DNA of 64,000 nt from Puccinellia tenuiflora (Eukaryota; Streptophyta; Magnoliopsida; Poales; Poaceae). The DNA lies in contig QRDG01001991.1 in assembly GCA_012064385.1 (NCBI GenBank), positions 1 through 64,000 on the forward strand, given 5' to 3'. Each line of letters starts with the position of its first letter. The first letter of the stretch is position 1. Positions 54,079 through 64,000 of this stretch are shown here, one piece after another. The notes below the pieces were generated by a model. It saw nothing but the letters and a program-made list of their open reading frames with translations, searched no databases and was not told the DNA's origin. A program made the translations under genes and the position numbers.

Positions 54079-56099
54079 ATGTCGAATAGTCAGACTGCAG
54101 AGCAAGTACTTGCTGAAGGAGTGGATGAAGTAACTCAACTTACCAATGGCAAAAGAAGGAAAAGATCTAGAGTATGGGATTTTTTCAAGGAGCTACCGGA
54201 TGAAGGAAAAGCTATCTGCATTTATTGTCAATCCAAATTGGCATATCATCAAGGGCTGGGCGTGTCACATTTTAAGCGACATATCTTGGCTGGGTGCCAA
54301 GAGTTCCCATCAGATATTGATCGCAATACAATATTTTCCGTGACTGGCCCTAGAGATGCACGTGGCTTTGTGGTCGATCCGGCTGTTACAAGGGATTTTA
54401 TGAATAAGTTTTGGATCAGTGCAAGTATTGCTTTCAGGAAGATAGAAAATGGGTTTTTCAAGAAAATGATGAAGTCAGCACACCCAAGTCTTCATGTTCA
54501 TGGTCGAAAAACTCTCGAAAAGGATTGCATTGCTGTGTATGAAGAAGAGAAGAAGAAAATTAAAACTAGTTTGGCTAATTCTGGCTCGCATGTTAGTTTC
54601 ACAACTGACATGTGGACATCAGTGCAAGAACTTGGATACATTTGCTTGACTGCACATTATATCGACGAGGAATTCAATCTACACATGCATACAATAAGTT
54701 TTAAAAGTGTCCCATATCCTCACGATGCTGATGCAATCCATAGTACAATCATGGATTGTCTCTTTGACTGGGACTTGTCCAACAAAGCTTTTGCTTTTAC
54801 TCTGGATAATGCCACGTCAAATACAGCTGCAGTGAATAAGTTGAAGGCCAAACTTTGGACAGACAAGCCCTTTGGAGGCGAAGATCTCCATGTCAGATGC
54901 GCATCACACATCTTGAATTTGGTTGTCCAAGATGGAATGGATATTATCAAGGATGTGACTGAGCCTGTCCGAGATGTTGTTAAACATGTAAACTCATCCG
55001 GGCCTCGCTTGCAGGTTTTTAACTTGCTTCCGGAGATGTCTAGCCATAAACCTACGAGTGGATTCAAATTAGATGTTCCCACAAGATGGAACTCTACATA
55101 TACCATGCTTGAAGAAGCTCTCATGTTTAAGGCAGCCCTCACTAGCTATGTTGATGTCCAAAACATTCAAGGGCCTACAGTTGAAGAATGGAGCCTAGCT
55201 GCGAGAGTTTGCAACTTCCTAAAGAATTTTGCTGATGCAACAAAGGTTTTTTCAATGCATAAATTCCCAACAGCACATAGATACTTAGAAGAGATTTGGG
55301 GTATTCGGGAACTTCTCATTGATGGCAAATATACAGAAGATGATTTCTTGAAGGGGTTGTGCAGAGATATGAAGGCAAAGTTTGATAAATATTGGGACCA
55401 ACCAAATAAAGTTCTTCTGGTTGCATCCTTATTGGATCCACGGTACAAGATAGTTCGTCTGAATTTTTTTTGCACCGAAGCATATGGAGAAGAGGTGGCT
55501 GAACAGAGAGTAGCTCATGTTCGTAAGTGGTCCAAAGAATATTATGAATATTACGAACGCATGGTGCAAAGCTCTTCAAATAGAACCAACATCAATTCAT
55601 CACCTAAGGTGGGAAGGTCAGCAAATATGTTCCCAGCGCTAACGGGAAAGCGCAAATTGGAGTTGGGATTTGCTTTGTTCAAACAACAACATCACCCTAA
55701 TCGCTCTAGAAGATCAGAAGTTGATATTTATCTGGAAGATCCATTGGTTTCTCTGAGGGAAGGTGAAAATTTTGATGTGTTGAAGTGGTGGAAAAGAAAT
55801 GCAGAGCAATATCCTATAATAGCCAAGATGGCTCGAGACTTTCTAGCTATTCCATTATCATCTGTGGCTTCGGAATCAACATTTAGCATAGCCGGCATGA
55901 TAATTAATCAACATCGCAGTTCTCTCAACCCAGAAACAGCTGAAGTACTAATATGCTCAAAAGATTGGCTAAAAGAATACTTTTCCGATGAGGACGACAC
56001 CGATGATGGTAAAAAACTAAAAACTGAGTATATTGTCGTTGTTAAATTAATTTCTTACATGATGTTATTAATATTTTTTATTTCTTATTCATAGATTGA
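54079..56099 (+). CDS. hAT transposase, RICESLEEPER-type
   Basis: Open for 643 codons from ATG 54079. A GT-AG intron is likely at 56009-56094 (gtaaaa...catag), after which only GAT and TGA follow (stop 56097-56099), giving 644 residues. Unspliced, the frame runs on to a stop at 56092-56094. An N-terminal BED zinc finger has C47, C50, H64 and H68. The RNase H-like transposase core follows with SFTTDMWTS (D177), TLDNATSN, RCASHILNLVVQ and TRWNSTYTML. The C-terminal hAT dimerisation domain is at about 548-625 (FDVLKWWKRN, FLAIPLSSVASESTFS). No stop or frameshift. hAT enzymes excise and insert DNA elements in the nucleus; related RICESLEEPER proteins are domesticated. I could not identify terminal inverted repeats, so active element versus host gene is open. 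Confidence 0.88.
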
Positions 56100-56999
56100 C
56101 TCCCCGAGCTTCAGCCTCAGACTTTTGTGAAACAAAAGTGTCAGGTTTGTTTGCGAACGGTCAAGATTCATATCTATGTTTGCGAAGTCTGATTATAGTT
56201 TACAGCTACTCACTGATAGCTAGTTTTCTGAAACTGCAGGAGCTATCATTCCATAAAGATGGTGTTTGCAAATTTCATCCTCAATGGTGCATTGCTGATA
56301 ACCTCGATATAATTTCTTGCTCGGGTTTCATGATGGATGGATAGAAAATTGTAGTCCAATATTTTCATGCAACTTGAGTTCCTAATTCATCACTAATTCG
56401 CAATCTTGGATGTTACTTTTACATTAGTCATCTGATAACCCCCCATTAGCCATCTGTATGACTATGCAATTTATCAGAAATTCAGAACTATGTGATATGA
56501 CTGTTTTTGGTCTTTAAGAGAAAAGTTCAGATGATGTTTAGTACAGAGCTATGTTGTTTTTAGTACAAAACTATGTTGTTTTTATACATAACTATTTATG
56601 TAGCTGCACCATGCTAGCTTAAGCTTTCACATGCTTCACCCGTGCGGTGCATGCATTCCAACGAGGGGGCAAAGCCAAACGTACCTGCAAACGGTTATCA
56701 AAAACAAAAATCACTGTGAACTTGCACTCGACAGCTTGATGTCTGTCTGTCCGTCCGTCCTGAGAGTTGAGTTGAGGGTTCAGAGAAGAGGCGAGCATCA
56801 GCCTGTTCGTTCCTAGACCGAAAGGTGTACGTCGACAGACTTGGGCCTTGGATGTCCAACACTACATCGACTTGGACCTGGATGGATATGGACAGTGCAA
56901 AGCAAAACGTGGACTGGAGATGAATGGACAACTTTAGAGTGGACACTAGTTGGAGCACGCTTTGGATTTGGCAACTCCTTTCTCGAGAGCTCCTCCCCC
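56100..56999. other. hAT gene 3' flank, no further gene
   Basis: AT-rich, with no coding sequence recognised. A tgtctgtctgtccgtccgtcc microsatellite lies at about 56740-56760. Confidence 0.5.
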
Positions 57000-57640
57000 T
57001 TCTTCTTCCCTTGAGAGTCGCCTCAGTCACATATTAGATCCAATAAAGGTAAGTCTAGTTTTGTGTCTCGGTGACATGCCGGCCATCGGCTTCATGCTGA
57101 GGAGTTGATACCGGATCCTCTGGGCCGGATCTGGTGCTTCTGCATCTCGTGGCGGCGCTCCCATGGTCGGGGCCGAAGGCGAGGATCATGGACACCAACG
57201 ACTCCTTCAATAAGGTCTGCGTCGGCAACTCGATTTCGGTTGTGGAGGCGGCTCTGCAAATTTCCTCTGCTCATGGCGGCGGCGTTGGAATATCACTTTC
57301 TGGGGGTATAATATCGGCGGCCTTCATTTGCCGGCCAACTCTGATCACCATCTGGTAGGATGATGGTGCATGCCGACGTTTCTTCAACCCCCATGCGGAG
57401 GCCATGTCAGAAACTCGTCTTGGTGCTCCACGTCTACTCGGAGCCAAGTGGTGTCGTCCCCGGAGCCGATCAAGACGGCCACGACTCGAGCACTCTGCAC
57501 TTTGATGGTGGCGGACGACATGATCGCTCCATACTCTTTTAGGGTCTTCTTTGTAAAAGTTAGGGGCCTTGTTATAATTTTTTTCTACTGGCTCCTGTTG
57601 TAACTTGTACCCCCTATTGGCAATGGTATCCTGGACCTCT
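57000..57640 (+). repeat. Dispersed repeat, right copy flanking the hAT gene
   Basis: Direct counterpart of 51190-51960, noticeably diverged with small indels. It ends about 200 bp before the THI1 start codon, so it lies in the THI1 promoter region. Confidence 0.75.
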
Positions 57641-57836
57641 CCATGTTCAAAAAACAAAAAAACAAAATCGCGAATGAGTCCAAAGGCAATATCTTTTTTC
57701 TTTTTTTGCGAGGACATCCTGATATCTGACCGCACGTACACACAATCTCCAGATATTTGTCTCCTCCTCCCCTTCTTATCCTCGCACGCTCTCACTCCAA
57801 TCATCTCCTGAACCCAGCACAGACACAGACCTGCAC

Positions 57837-59000
57837 ATGGCAGCCATGGCCACCGCCGCCTCCAGCCTCCTCAAGACCTCGTTCGCCGGCGCTCGGCTCC
57901 CGGCGGCCACACGCACCCCGTCCTGCGTCGCCACCCCGCGCGCCGGCGCCATCTGCAACTCCATCTCCTCCTCCACCCCTCCCTACGACCTCAACGCCTT
58001 CAAGTTCAGCCCCATCAAGGAGTCCATCGTCTCCCGCGAGATGACCCGCCGGTACATGACCGACATGATCACCTACGCCGACACCGACGTCGTCATCGTC
58101 GGGGCCGGCTCCGCGGGGCTCACCTGCGCGTACGAGCTCTCCAAGGACCCCTCCATCAGCATCGCCATCATCGAGCAGTCCGTCTCCCCCGGCGGCGGCG
58201 CGTGGCTGGGCGGCCAGCTCTTCTCCGCCATGGTCGTGCGCAAGCCGGCGCACCTCTTCCTCGACGAGCTCAACATCGAGTACGACGAGACGGAGGACTA
58301 CGTCGTGATCAAGCACGCGGCGCTCTTCACCTCCACCGTGATGAGCCGCCTCCTGGCGCGGCCCAACGTGAAGCTCTTCAACGCCGTCGCCGTGGAGGAC
58401 CTGATCGTCAAGGAGAACCGCGTCGCCGGCGTGGTCACCAACTGGGCGCTCGTGTCCATGAACCACGACACACAGTCCTGCATGGACCCCAACGTCATGG
58501 AGGCCAAGGTCGTGGTGAGCTCCTGCGGCCACGACGGGCCCTTCGGCGCCACCGGAGTCAAGCGGCTCCAGGACATCGGCATGATCGAGAAGGTGCCAGG
58601 GATGAAGGCGCTCGACATGAACACGGCGGAGGATGCGATCGTTCGCCTGACCCGCGAGGTCGTCCCCGGCATGATCGTCACCGGCATGGAGGTCGCCGAG
58701 ATCGACGGCGCCCCGAGAATGGTACGAATTACTTACAAAGGATCAAATTTTGAAAGAAAAGAATTGCAGAATCTCTCACAACTTTTGGACTGACGATCTG
58801 TTCTGTCTTGTGTCTTGTGGTGGTTACAGGGCCCAACGTTCGGCGCCATGATGATCTCCGGCCAGAAGGCGGCGCACCTGGCGCTCAAGGCACTCGGCCG
58901 GCCGAACGCCATCGACGGGACGATCAAGAACGCGACTCCGGCGCTAAACCCAGAGATGGTCCTGGCGTCGGCGAACAACGGCGACATCGTGAACGCCTAA
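57837..59000 (+). CDS. THI1: Thiamine thiazole synthase, chloroplastic
   Basis: Two exons, 57837-58721 and 58830-59000, with a GT-AG intron (gtacga...ttacag), encode 351 residues, normal for plant THI1/THI4. The first 45 residues or so are Ala/Ser/Thr-rich with few acids, a chloroplast transit peptide. A dinucleotide-binding VIVGAGSAGLTCAYE is at about 83-97, followed by SPGGGAWLGGQLFSAMVVRK. Cys215 in HDTQSCMDPN is the cysteine whose sulfur is donated to make the thiazole ring, so the enzyme is the suicide type. The end has GPTFGAMMISGQKAAHLALK. It makes the thiazole moiety of thiamine from NAD and glycine in plastids. The ATG at 57837 is preferred; a second ATG follows at codon 4. All key blocks are present. 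Confidence 0.97.
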
Positions 59001-59226
59001 ATTAACAGCGGAGGCGTAGGCTGCTGTTTAAGGCAACAGTCAATAAGATGGTTTGGTGAAACAGAGGATACTCCGGGAGGAGGACCTTCTTTGTGATTTG
59101 TCGACTCGTGTTTGTTTCTCATGTTTGTATTAAGTTTCTTGATGTTAGCGTCTTGTTCATAGCACTGCCGCCGTGTGCTCTGCCCGCGACGGCAACACCA
59201 TGTATCTTCTGGAACAAGATGAAGGG

Positions 59227-59232
59227 AATAAA
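59227..59232 (+). terminator. Candidate polyadenylation signal of THI1
   Basis: AATAAA 227 nt after the THI1 stop codon, the first canonical signal downstream. The 3' UTR between is T-rich. Confidence 0.45.
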
Positions 59233-59234
59233 AA

Positions 59235-61140
59235 AGTTGAATTCCGTTATTTTTTTAGAGTAATCAGCGCTTCCATAATCAACAACCAAGTTACACACAC
59301 GGGGCTAAAACAAGATCTCCTCAAACAAGATTTGTCAACCATTTGCAAAGATATATCAGTAGGTATTAGTTTATCCAGGTTAAAAAAAAATTGTAGACGG
59401 AGAAAGTCATAACACTAACACCTGCACCAAAATCATATAGAGATTTTTTATCATATTTATTTTAATGGAACAAGGTATAGTGGGTATCTCTCGATCTCCA
59501 GGTTTTTTTCAGAAAATTTTCCTTTAAAAGAAAAATTAGCAAGCACAGTATCTCATTATTATGAATTTTTATTGGTAACAATGTCTTTCATATATTTAAA
59601 ATAAGGAGAAAATCTAATAACATCACTCAAGGAATTGTAAGAAAAGAGAACTATTCCATTTAAGAAATCTCATAAAGTATTCCTTTTTGTTAGTATATTG
59701 TGAATGATTAGGAAAATGCATAGGTTTTTGCATCCAGTATTCTCTTTCTCTACCATGTTTCCTAACAACAATTTACTTTTTAATCATATTTCTTAGTTTT
59801 AGGAGGATTTTCAGATTCTACTTCACTTTCTTCTTTTCAAAAGCATCTACATTAGGAGTGGCATTATTATTATTATCATGAGTCGGTTCATTTTCTTCTC
59901 CATCCTGGGTTTCAACATCAGATATAGATACATTGTTAGGATTCTCAATTGGTTCTTTATCAATGTTAAGTTCTCTAAAATTATTCAAAATTGTTCTTCC
60001 TTTTCTTTTTCTTCCTAGGAGTACTACCAACATCATTATTAACCTCTTAGATTTTTGTTCAATTTTTTTTAGGATGACCATGAGGATATAAATGATCTTG
60101 GGTGAAACCTCCATCCCTAGTACCAACTCCATAAGCAGGATTATTATGTTGTTTAGGTAAACCACCAGTCAAATCTTGTTGAACTTTAGTAACTTGTTAA
60201 GTTGAGTTTGAACCATAGAAAAATGTTTGAGAAGAGACCTTTAACATCATTTACAATTTTTCCTACAACATCATGCAAATTTATAATGGGACTAGCATTT
60301 TCTTGCACTTGGGCATGTATTTGCGTATTAAAGTGATGTTGCTTAACAATAAAATGGTCTAGTTGATCTAAGCATTGATTAGTAGGTTTACCATTAAGAA
60401 TATCACCTTTATTAAATCTAGTAAGAGAATGTACCTCTACCATAGGATGGTGAGTGGTAGGCTCACATAGATTTTTAATAGGAGGTAATTTCTTAACATC
60501 TTTAGGTGTGATACAATTTTATTTAATGTAGTTTTGGCTTCTTGCATATCTTCTGGATTAAGGAAAAGAATAGCCCATTTCTTGGTTATTGATGGGGGCG
60601 GAGGCTCAGGAATAGTCCAATCATCGTGATTTTTCAATATATTTTCCTACAATTCCGCAGCTTATTTCATAGTTCTTTCCCTTAAAAATACAACCAACAC
60701 AACTATCCAGATATGTCCTAGATTCAGTGGTTAGCCCATTATAAAATATATCAAACAATTCGTTCTTTTTCATAGCATGTCGAGGATAGACTCTAAGTAG
60801 TGCACAAAATATCCTCCAAGCTTGAGGTAGACGCTCTTCTGCAAGTTGGTTATAACTATGGATACCTTGCAAAGCGAGTAGGACATAATTTTCACAGAAA
60901 ACATGAACCAAATCTTGAGGGCTTCTAATAGATCCATTTGCTAAATTATTGTACCAAGTTTTAGCTTAATGGGACAGGAAAAAATTTAGTATATAATAGT
61001 GTATTCTTTATCAGAAAACATTTGCCCTAAAGCACCAAGTTTGCTCACGTGTTCAATAGCATTCTCAGTTTTATAGTCAATCATGGCAAGGATTAGATTC
61101 TATCAGTTTAATAAGTGAAATATCAATAGAGAATGTATAA
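59235..61140 (-). pseudogene. Gypsy gag-protease fragment, decayed
   Basis: Minus-strand frames carry a gypsy Gag pattern: RLPQAWRIFCALLRVYPRHA, then FDIFYNGLTTESRTYLDSC, then a Pro-rich link (about 60590). After Asn-rich and broken frames, a retropepsin-like stretch near 59400-59440 reads YDFGAGVSVMTF, with the Asp of the active-site loop. Frameshifts and stops are frequent. No reverse transcriptase or LTR is seen. It begins just after the THI1 3' end, in opposite orientation. Confidence 0.72.
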
Positions 61141-61978
61141 TCATTATCTTAAATGTATACAAGGGAAGTTGGAAATTCAGGTTCAGATGGCCCCAGAGCG
61201 TTGGACGGTTAGGATCGCCCTCATGCGCCTGGGACCTACCCAACATGCAAACCACATTCTTAAACCCGACCCCTTGTTCGTCTGTGTCGAATCCGCTAGG
61301 GGCACCGCCGTACGTTGCAAGCACCAGCCCGGAGCTCATTGGCGCCCTCCGTCGCATCTCCTCCATGCATCTACTATGACAGAAAGTCCCCAAAGCAGGA
61401 GATGGAGTAAGCCGCGGTGGTGGCAGTGGCCACGCCCGCCAGTCAAGACTCACATGTGGCCATCATGGCAACCTTGTCGGTGGAGAGGAGGACATGAGCC
61501 TGGAATCATCACGCTGGAACGTTGTAGCCGTATGGGAGAAAGACGTCACCCGCGCCGCCGTGTCCCTACACAACCAAGACAAATCCATACCTGCATTGGA
61601 GATCTCAGCAACCGGCGATAGAAAACCAGTGTCGATCTAAAACCCTTGAAGAATATCCTCTATTTTCCATGACCGGGGAACAACCATCGTCCATCCTCCG
61701 TGGTCCTCGGACATCACATCGATCGCCGACCTGGTGGCCACCCCTTTTGCAAACCCGAGCTCGGGGTCATCCACCTCCTCCTCGCTACCTAGGAGGAGAA
61801 ATGAGATCCACCGAATGAAGGAGTTACCGGACCCGTCACTCTCAGATCGAGCGCTGACGGTCGGGAGAAGGCTCCCGGGGCTAGCGTCAGCTTCTGCAAC
61901 ATCTCTCGCAGTGCATGCAGAAGGGGAGTAGTAGACACCTCCACACATTATATTATCCTGTTAGTCATGGCCACATAA
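61141..61978. other. Unclassified sequence before a Helitron
   Basis: GC-richer segment with a 103-codon minus-strand frame (61637-61948; includes GFAKGVATRSAIDVMSEDHG). It looks like decayed coding sequence, perhaps of a transposon, but I do not recognise the family. The Helitron at 61979 interrupts whatever it was. Confidence 0.35.
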
Positions 61979-63278
61979 TCTATCTATACCTAATAATAAA
62001 AGCGTTAAGGCTTCCGCAGTTTGGTTTGGTACGTCATTAGACTTACCCCTAAAGTTGTACGTAATTACCCACTATGCCACCCATAAGTCTTAAAAACGGT
62101 TCGACTCAAATTTGATTGTATCCGTCCCGTCCGTTCTTCCTCCGTCAGGTCCCGGCTTTTCCTTGCCCGCACTTCCTTCTCCGATCTGTGTACAAGTTGG
62201 GCCCAACAATACATATGTGTCCTGCTCATATTGCTGAGTGCACGGGAGATACGGACCACGAGACAAAACATGCTTCGATCTGTTCCAAGTCGCCGCCGCC
62301 GGCCGGTCGTCTCGGAAGCCATGGTTCCATGGACAAACCAAGCCAGCAAACCACCCCAACTGCAGCGATCGAGCATCCATAGCAGCCATAACTGGTGCTT
62401 TGTTCGCTTTCACATTGCCTCCTTGCAAGGCACGCGTGGCTTGTAGGTTTGGATCACCGATGGCCTAGCTGGGCTGGAGAAGAACTCCAGCTGCCTCACG
62501 GAGAGAAGAACTCCAGCTCGGTTGAAAAATAAGCAAGGGTGCAGGTAGCCCCAGAAGCCGATGGCGAACACTGGCCAAGGACAGCTCCGCAACTCGGCCA
62601 TCCGGGTAAAGGAAATTTTACCAACCAGGTTTGATCTATGTACGTGCTAAGCTGGCAGATTCTGATATTAGTAGTAACTTCATGGCATCCTCATATTAAT
62701 GTATTTAGTTTGGCACTGAGCCAAGGAGCTCCCAGTTCAATATTTGTGTTATTTTGCCCTCAGTTCTGTTCTTGGCAGGGAATCCTTGGTGATGACTAAT
62801 TTTACAAAATTCAATTATTGAGACTTCATGGAAAACAATATATTTTTTCAGCATCATATGAGAAGTAGTAGTAACTCAAACATCTGCTTTTTGGTGTTTT
62901 TATTCGAAAAATAGTGTTTTATATAAATATTAGTATGCTCAAAAGTAAACAGAGGAAACTAAACGGAGCTCTATGATGTATAACTGACTAGATGGAAAAT
63001 GAAAATAGCATGCATAAGCTACATCTATGGTTCAAATAGCCTATATTTTATATTTCACTACTATTCATAATATAGTGTTTCTTTAAATGTTTGGACGCTC
63101 ATAACATGTTTTTTTATACTTCGAGTTCTCTTTATTGTATCAAATTGATAATCATCTTGGTAGAAATATAAAACTGTTCTATGCACGTCAATCGATTTTG
63201 CGATAAAATTAGTTATGCTACTTTTTTTTATTAAAAGTTATTTTGTCTTCCGTTGTAACGCACGAGCATGTTTGCTAG
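61979..63278 (+). mobile_element. Helitron, non-autonomous
   Basis: Starts TCTATCTATACCTAATAATAAAA after A (61978) and ends cgttgtaacgcacgagcatgtttgCTAG (63275-63278) before T. Ends closely match those of the 40830-42730 Helitron, so they belong to one family. 1300 bp, with no Rep/helicase gene. The region 62100-62600 is GC-rich with short frames on both strands, possibly captured sequence of unknown origin. Confidence 0.82.
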
Positions 63279-64000
63279 TCTTTTCTGTTGGATAATATAG
63301 ACGATGTCATCGCCATGCAAACCTAATCTAGATTTTTCTAAATCCATTGCTTTCAAACCAAGCGTTCAAATAAGAAAGTGTTTTTTGCTGTTGTGTTCCT
63401 AACGACAAGATCTTTGAAACAAGATGTCATATTTTTTTTAAAACAACTTTTATCATACAAATTGATTTTTCATGATACAAAATTTATTTTCTTTTTTCAA
63501 GTCGTCCATCTATTCTACAAAAGCAATTTTAAACCACAAATTGGTTTTTCATGATAAAGGTTGCTCTTCAAAATATTTTCAAAAGGCAACTTTGTACTAT
63601 AAACTTTCTTTTCTATCACAAAATAAACTTTGTACTATAAACTTGCACCAAAAAACAACTTTGTATGATAAACTTTTTTTTAGAGAAAATTATGCTTATA
63701 CTGCAATTTTCTTTTCAACAAAAAAAACAAGTTTGTGGTTGACATGCCTTTCTAGCATAAACATTGCTTTTCTGTCATAAAAAGGGAGAAAATGTGAGGT
63801 GGATGGGGCCTTGTTTTTAATCCAAGCAATGTCACCTGTCGATTTTATGAGAGGAAATTATGTTGATACTACAATATTATGTATCAGCATCCAAAGTACT
63901 ATAAGGACATGCCCTACAAAGCAACTTCTCCTACCGACAAAAAAAAAAGTTTATACTATAAACTTGATTTTCTCTCATAAACACGAAAAAAATGCGGGGA
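63279..64000. other. AT-rich repetitive spacer at the right edge
   Basis: Rich in recurring short motifs such as aactttgtactataaac, ttttcatgata and cataaac. No coding sequence is supported; a 102-codon plus-strand frame at 63472-63780 is low-complexity (Lys, Asn, Phe, Ser) and is best read as chance. Confidence 0.55.

Noticed and set aside
54720..55142. 140-codon minus-strand frame inside the hAT gene
   Set aside because: Antisense shadow of the transposase coding sequence with no recognisable domain.
58202..58753. 183-codon plus-strand frame overlapping THI1
   Set aside because: It is a shadow of the THI1 coding frame in a GC-rich exon; so are the minus-strand frames at 57801-58532 and 58298-58687.
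61637..61948. 103-codon minus-strand protein
   Set aside because: No start context, neighbours or family recognised, and a Helitron inserts next to it; kept as unclassified sequence rather than a gene.

Overview
This is nuclear plant DNA. Genes are few, have introns and carry plant signatures: a chloroplast-targeted thiazole synthase, a V-ATPase subunit split by transposon-laden introns, and a nuclear tRNA-Leu. Most of the window is layered transposable elements of grass type: L1-like LINEs with DUF4283 ORF1, Helitrons ending in CTAG, PIF/Harbinger elements with TAA/TTA duplications, gypsy gag fragments, and a copia-like element with 2.7-kb LTRs. The style fits a large grass genome, most likely Triticeae (wheat, Aegilops or barley). 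That placement is inferred from element style, not from a database search.

Layout. (1) 1-24515 is a tandem segmental duplication. Copy A (1-4395) and copy B (9393-12895 plus 24238-24515) are separated by gypsy gag debris, a lone 5' LTR with gag leader, and the 3' exons of a mitochondrial ATP-Mg/Pi-type carrier. Copy A later received a SINE and probably a MITE. Copy B received a truncated LINE and an 11.3-kb LTR retrotransposon (12896-24237). Paralogous empty sites prove the SINE and LINE insertions. (2) 24516-29830 holds a MITE and a 2.0-kb Harbinger-type element with only a frameshifted ORF1, then bare spacer. (3) 29837-34474 holds a small two-exon membrane-protein gene, a tandem repeat, a tRNA-Leu(CAA) and LINE remnants. 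(4) 34911-38946 (minus strand) is an intact four-exon V-ATPase subunit F gene with a LINE fragment in intron 1. (5) 39324-50471 is a degenerate full-length L1-type LINE just upstream of that gene. It contains two head-to-tail Helitrons (one holding a MITE), a third Helitron and a solo LTR. (6) 51190-57640 has an apparently intact hAT (RICESLEEPER-type) transposase gene between two direct repeats. (7) 57837-59000 is THI1 (THI4), thiamine thiazole synthase, with its catalytic cysteine. (8) 59235-64000 has a decayed gypsy gag-protease fragment, unclassified sequence, another Helitron and AT-rich spacer.

The cellular genes (vacuolar proton pump subunit, thiamine biosynthesis, small membrane protein, tRNA) share no pathway; they are islands in repeat DNA. 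I found no CRISPR, prokaryotic operon or clearly novel system. The most informative material is the insertion history: nested elements whose removal restores target sites and reading frames, an LTR-gag leader fused to carrier exons, and a LINE that has pushed the V-ATPase F promoter region about 11 kb away.
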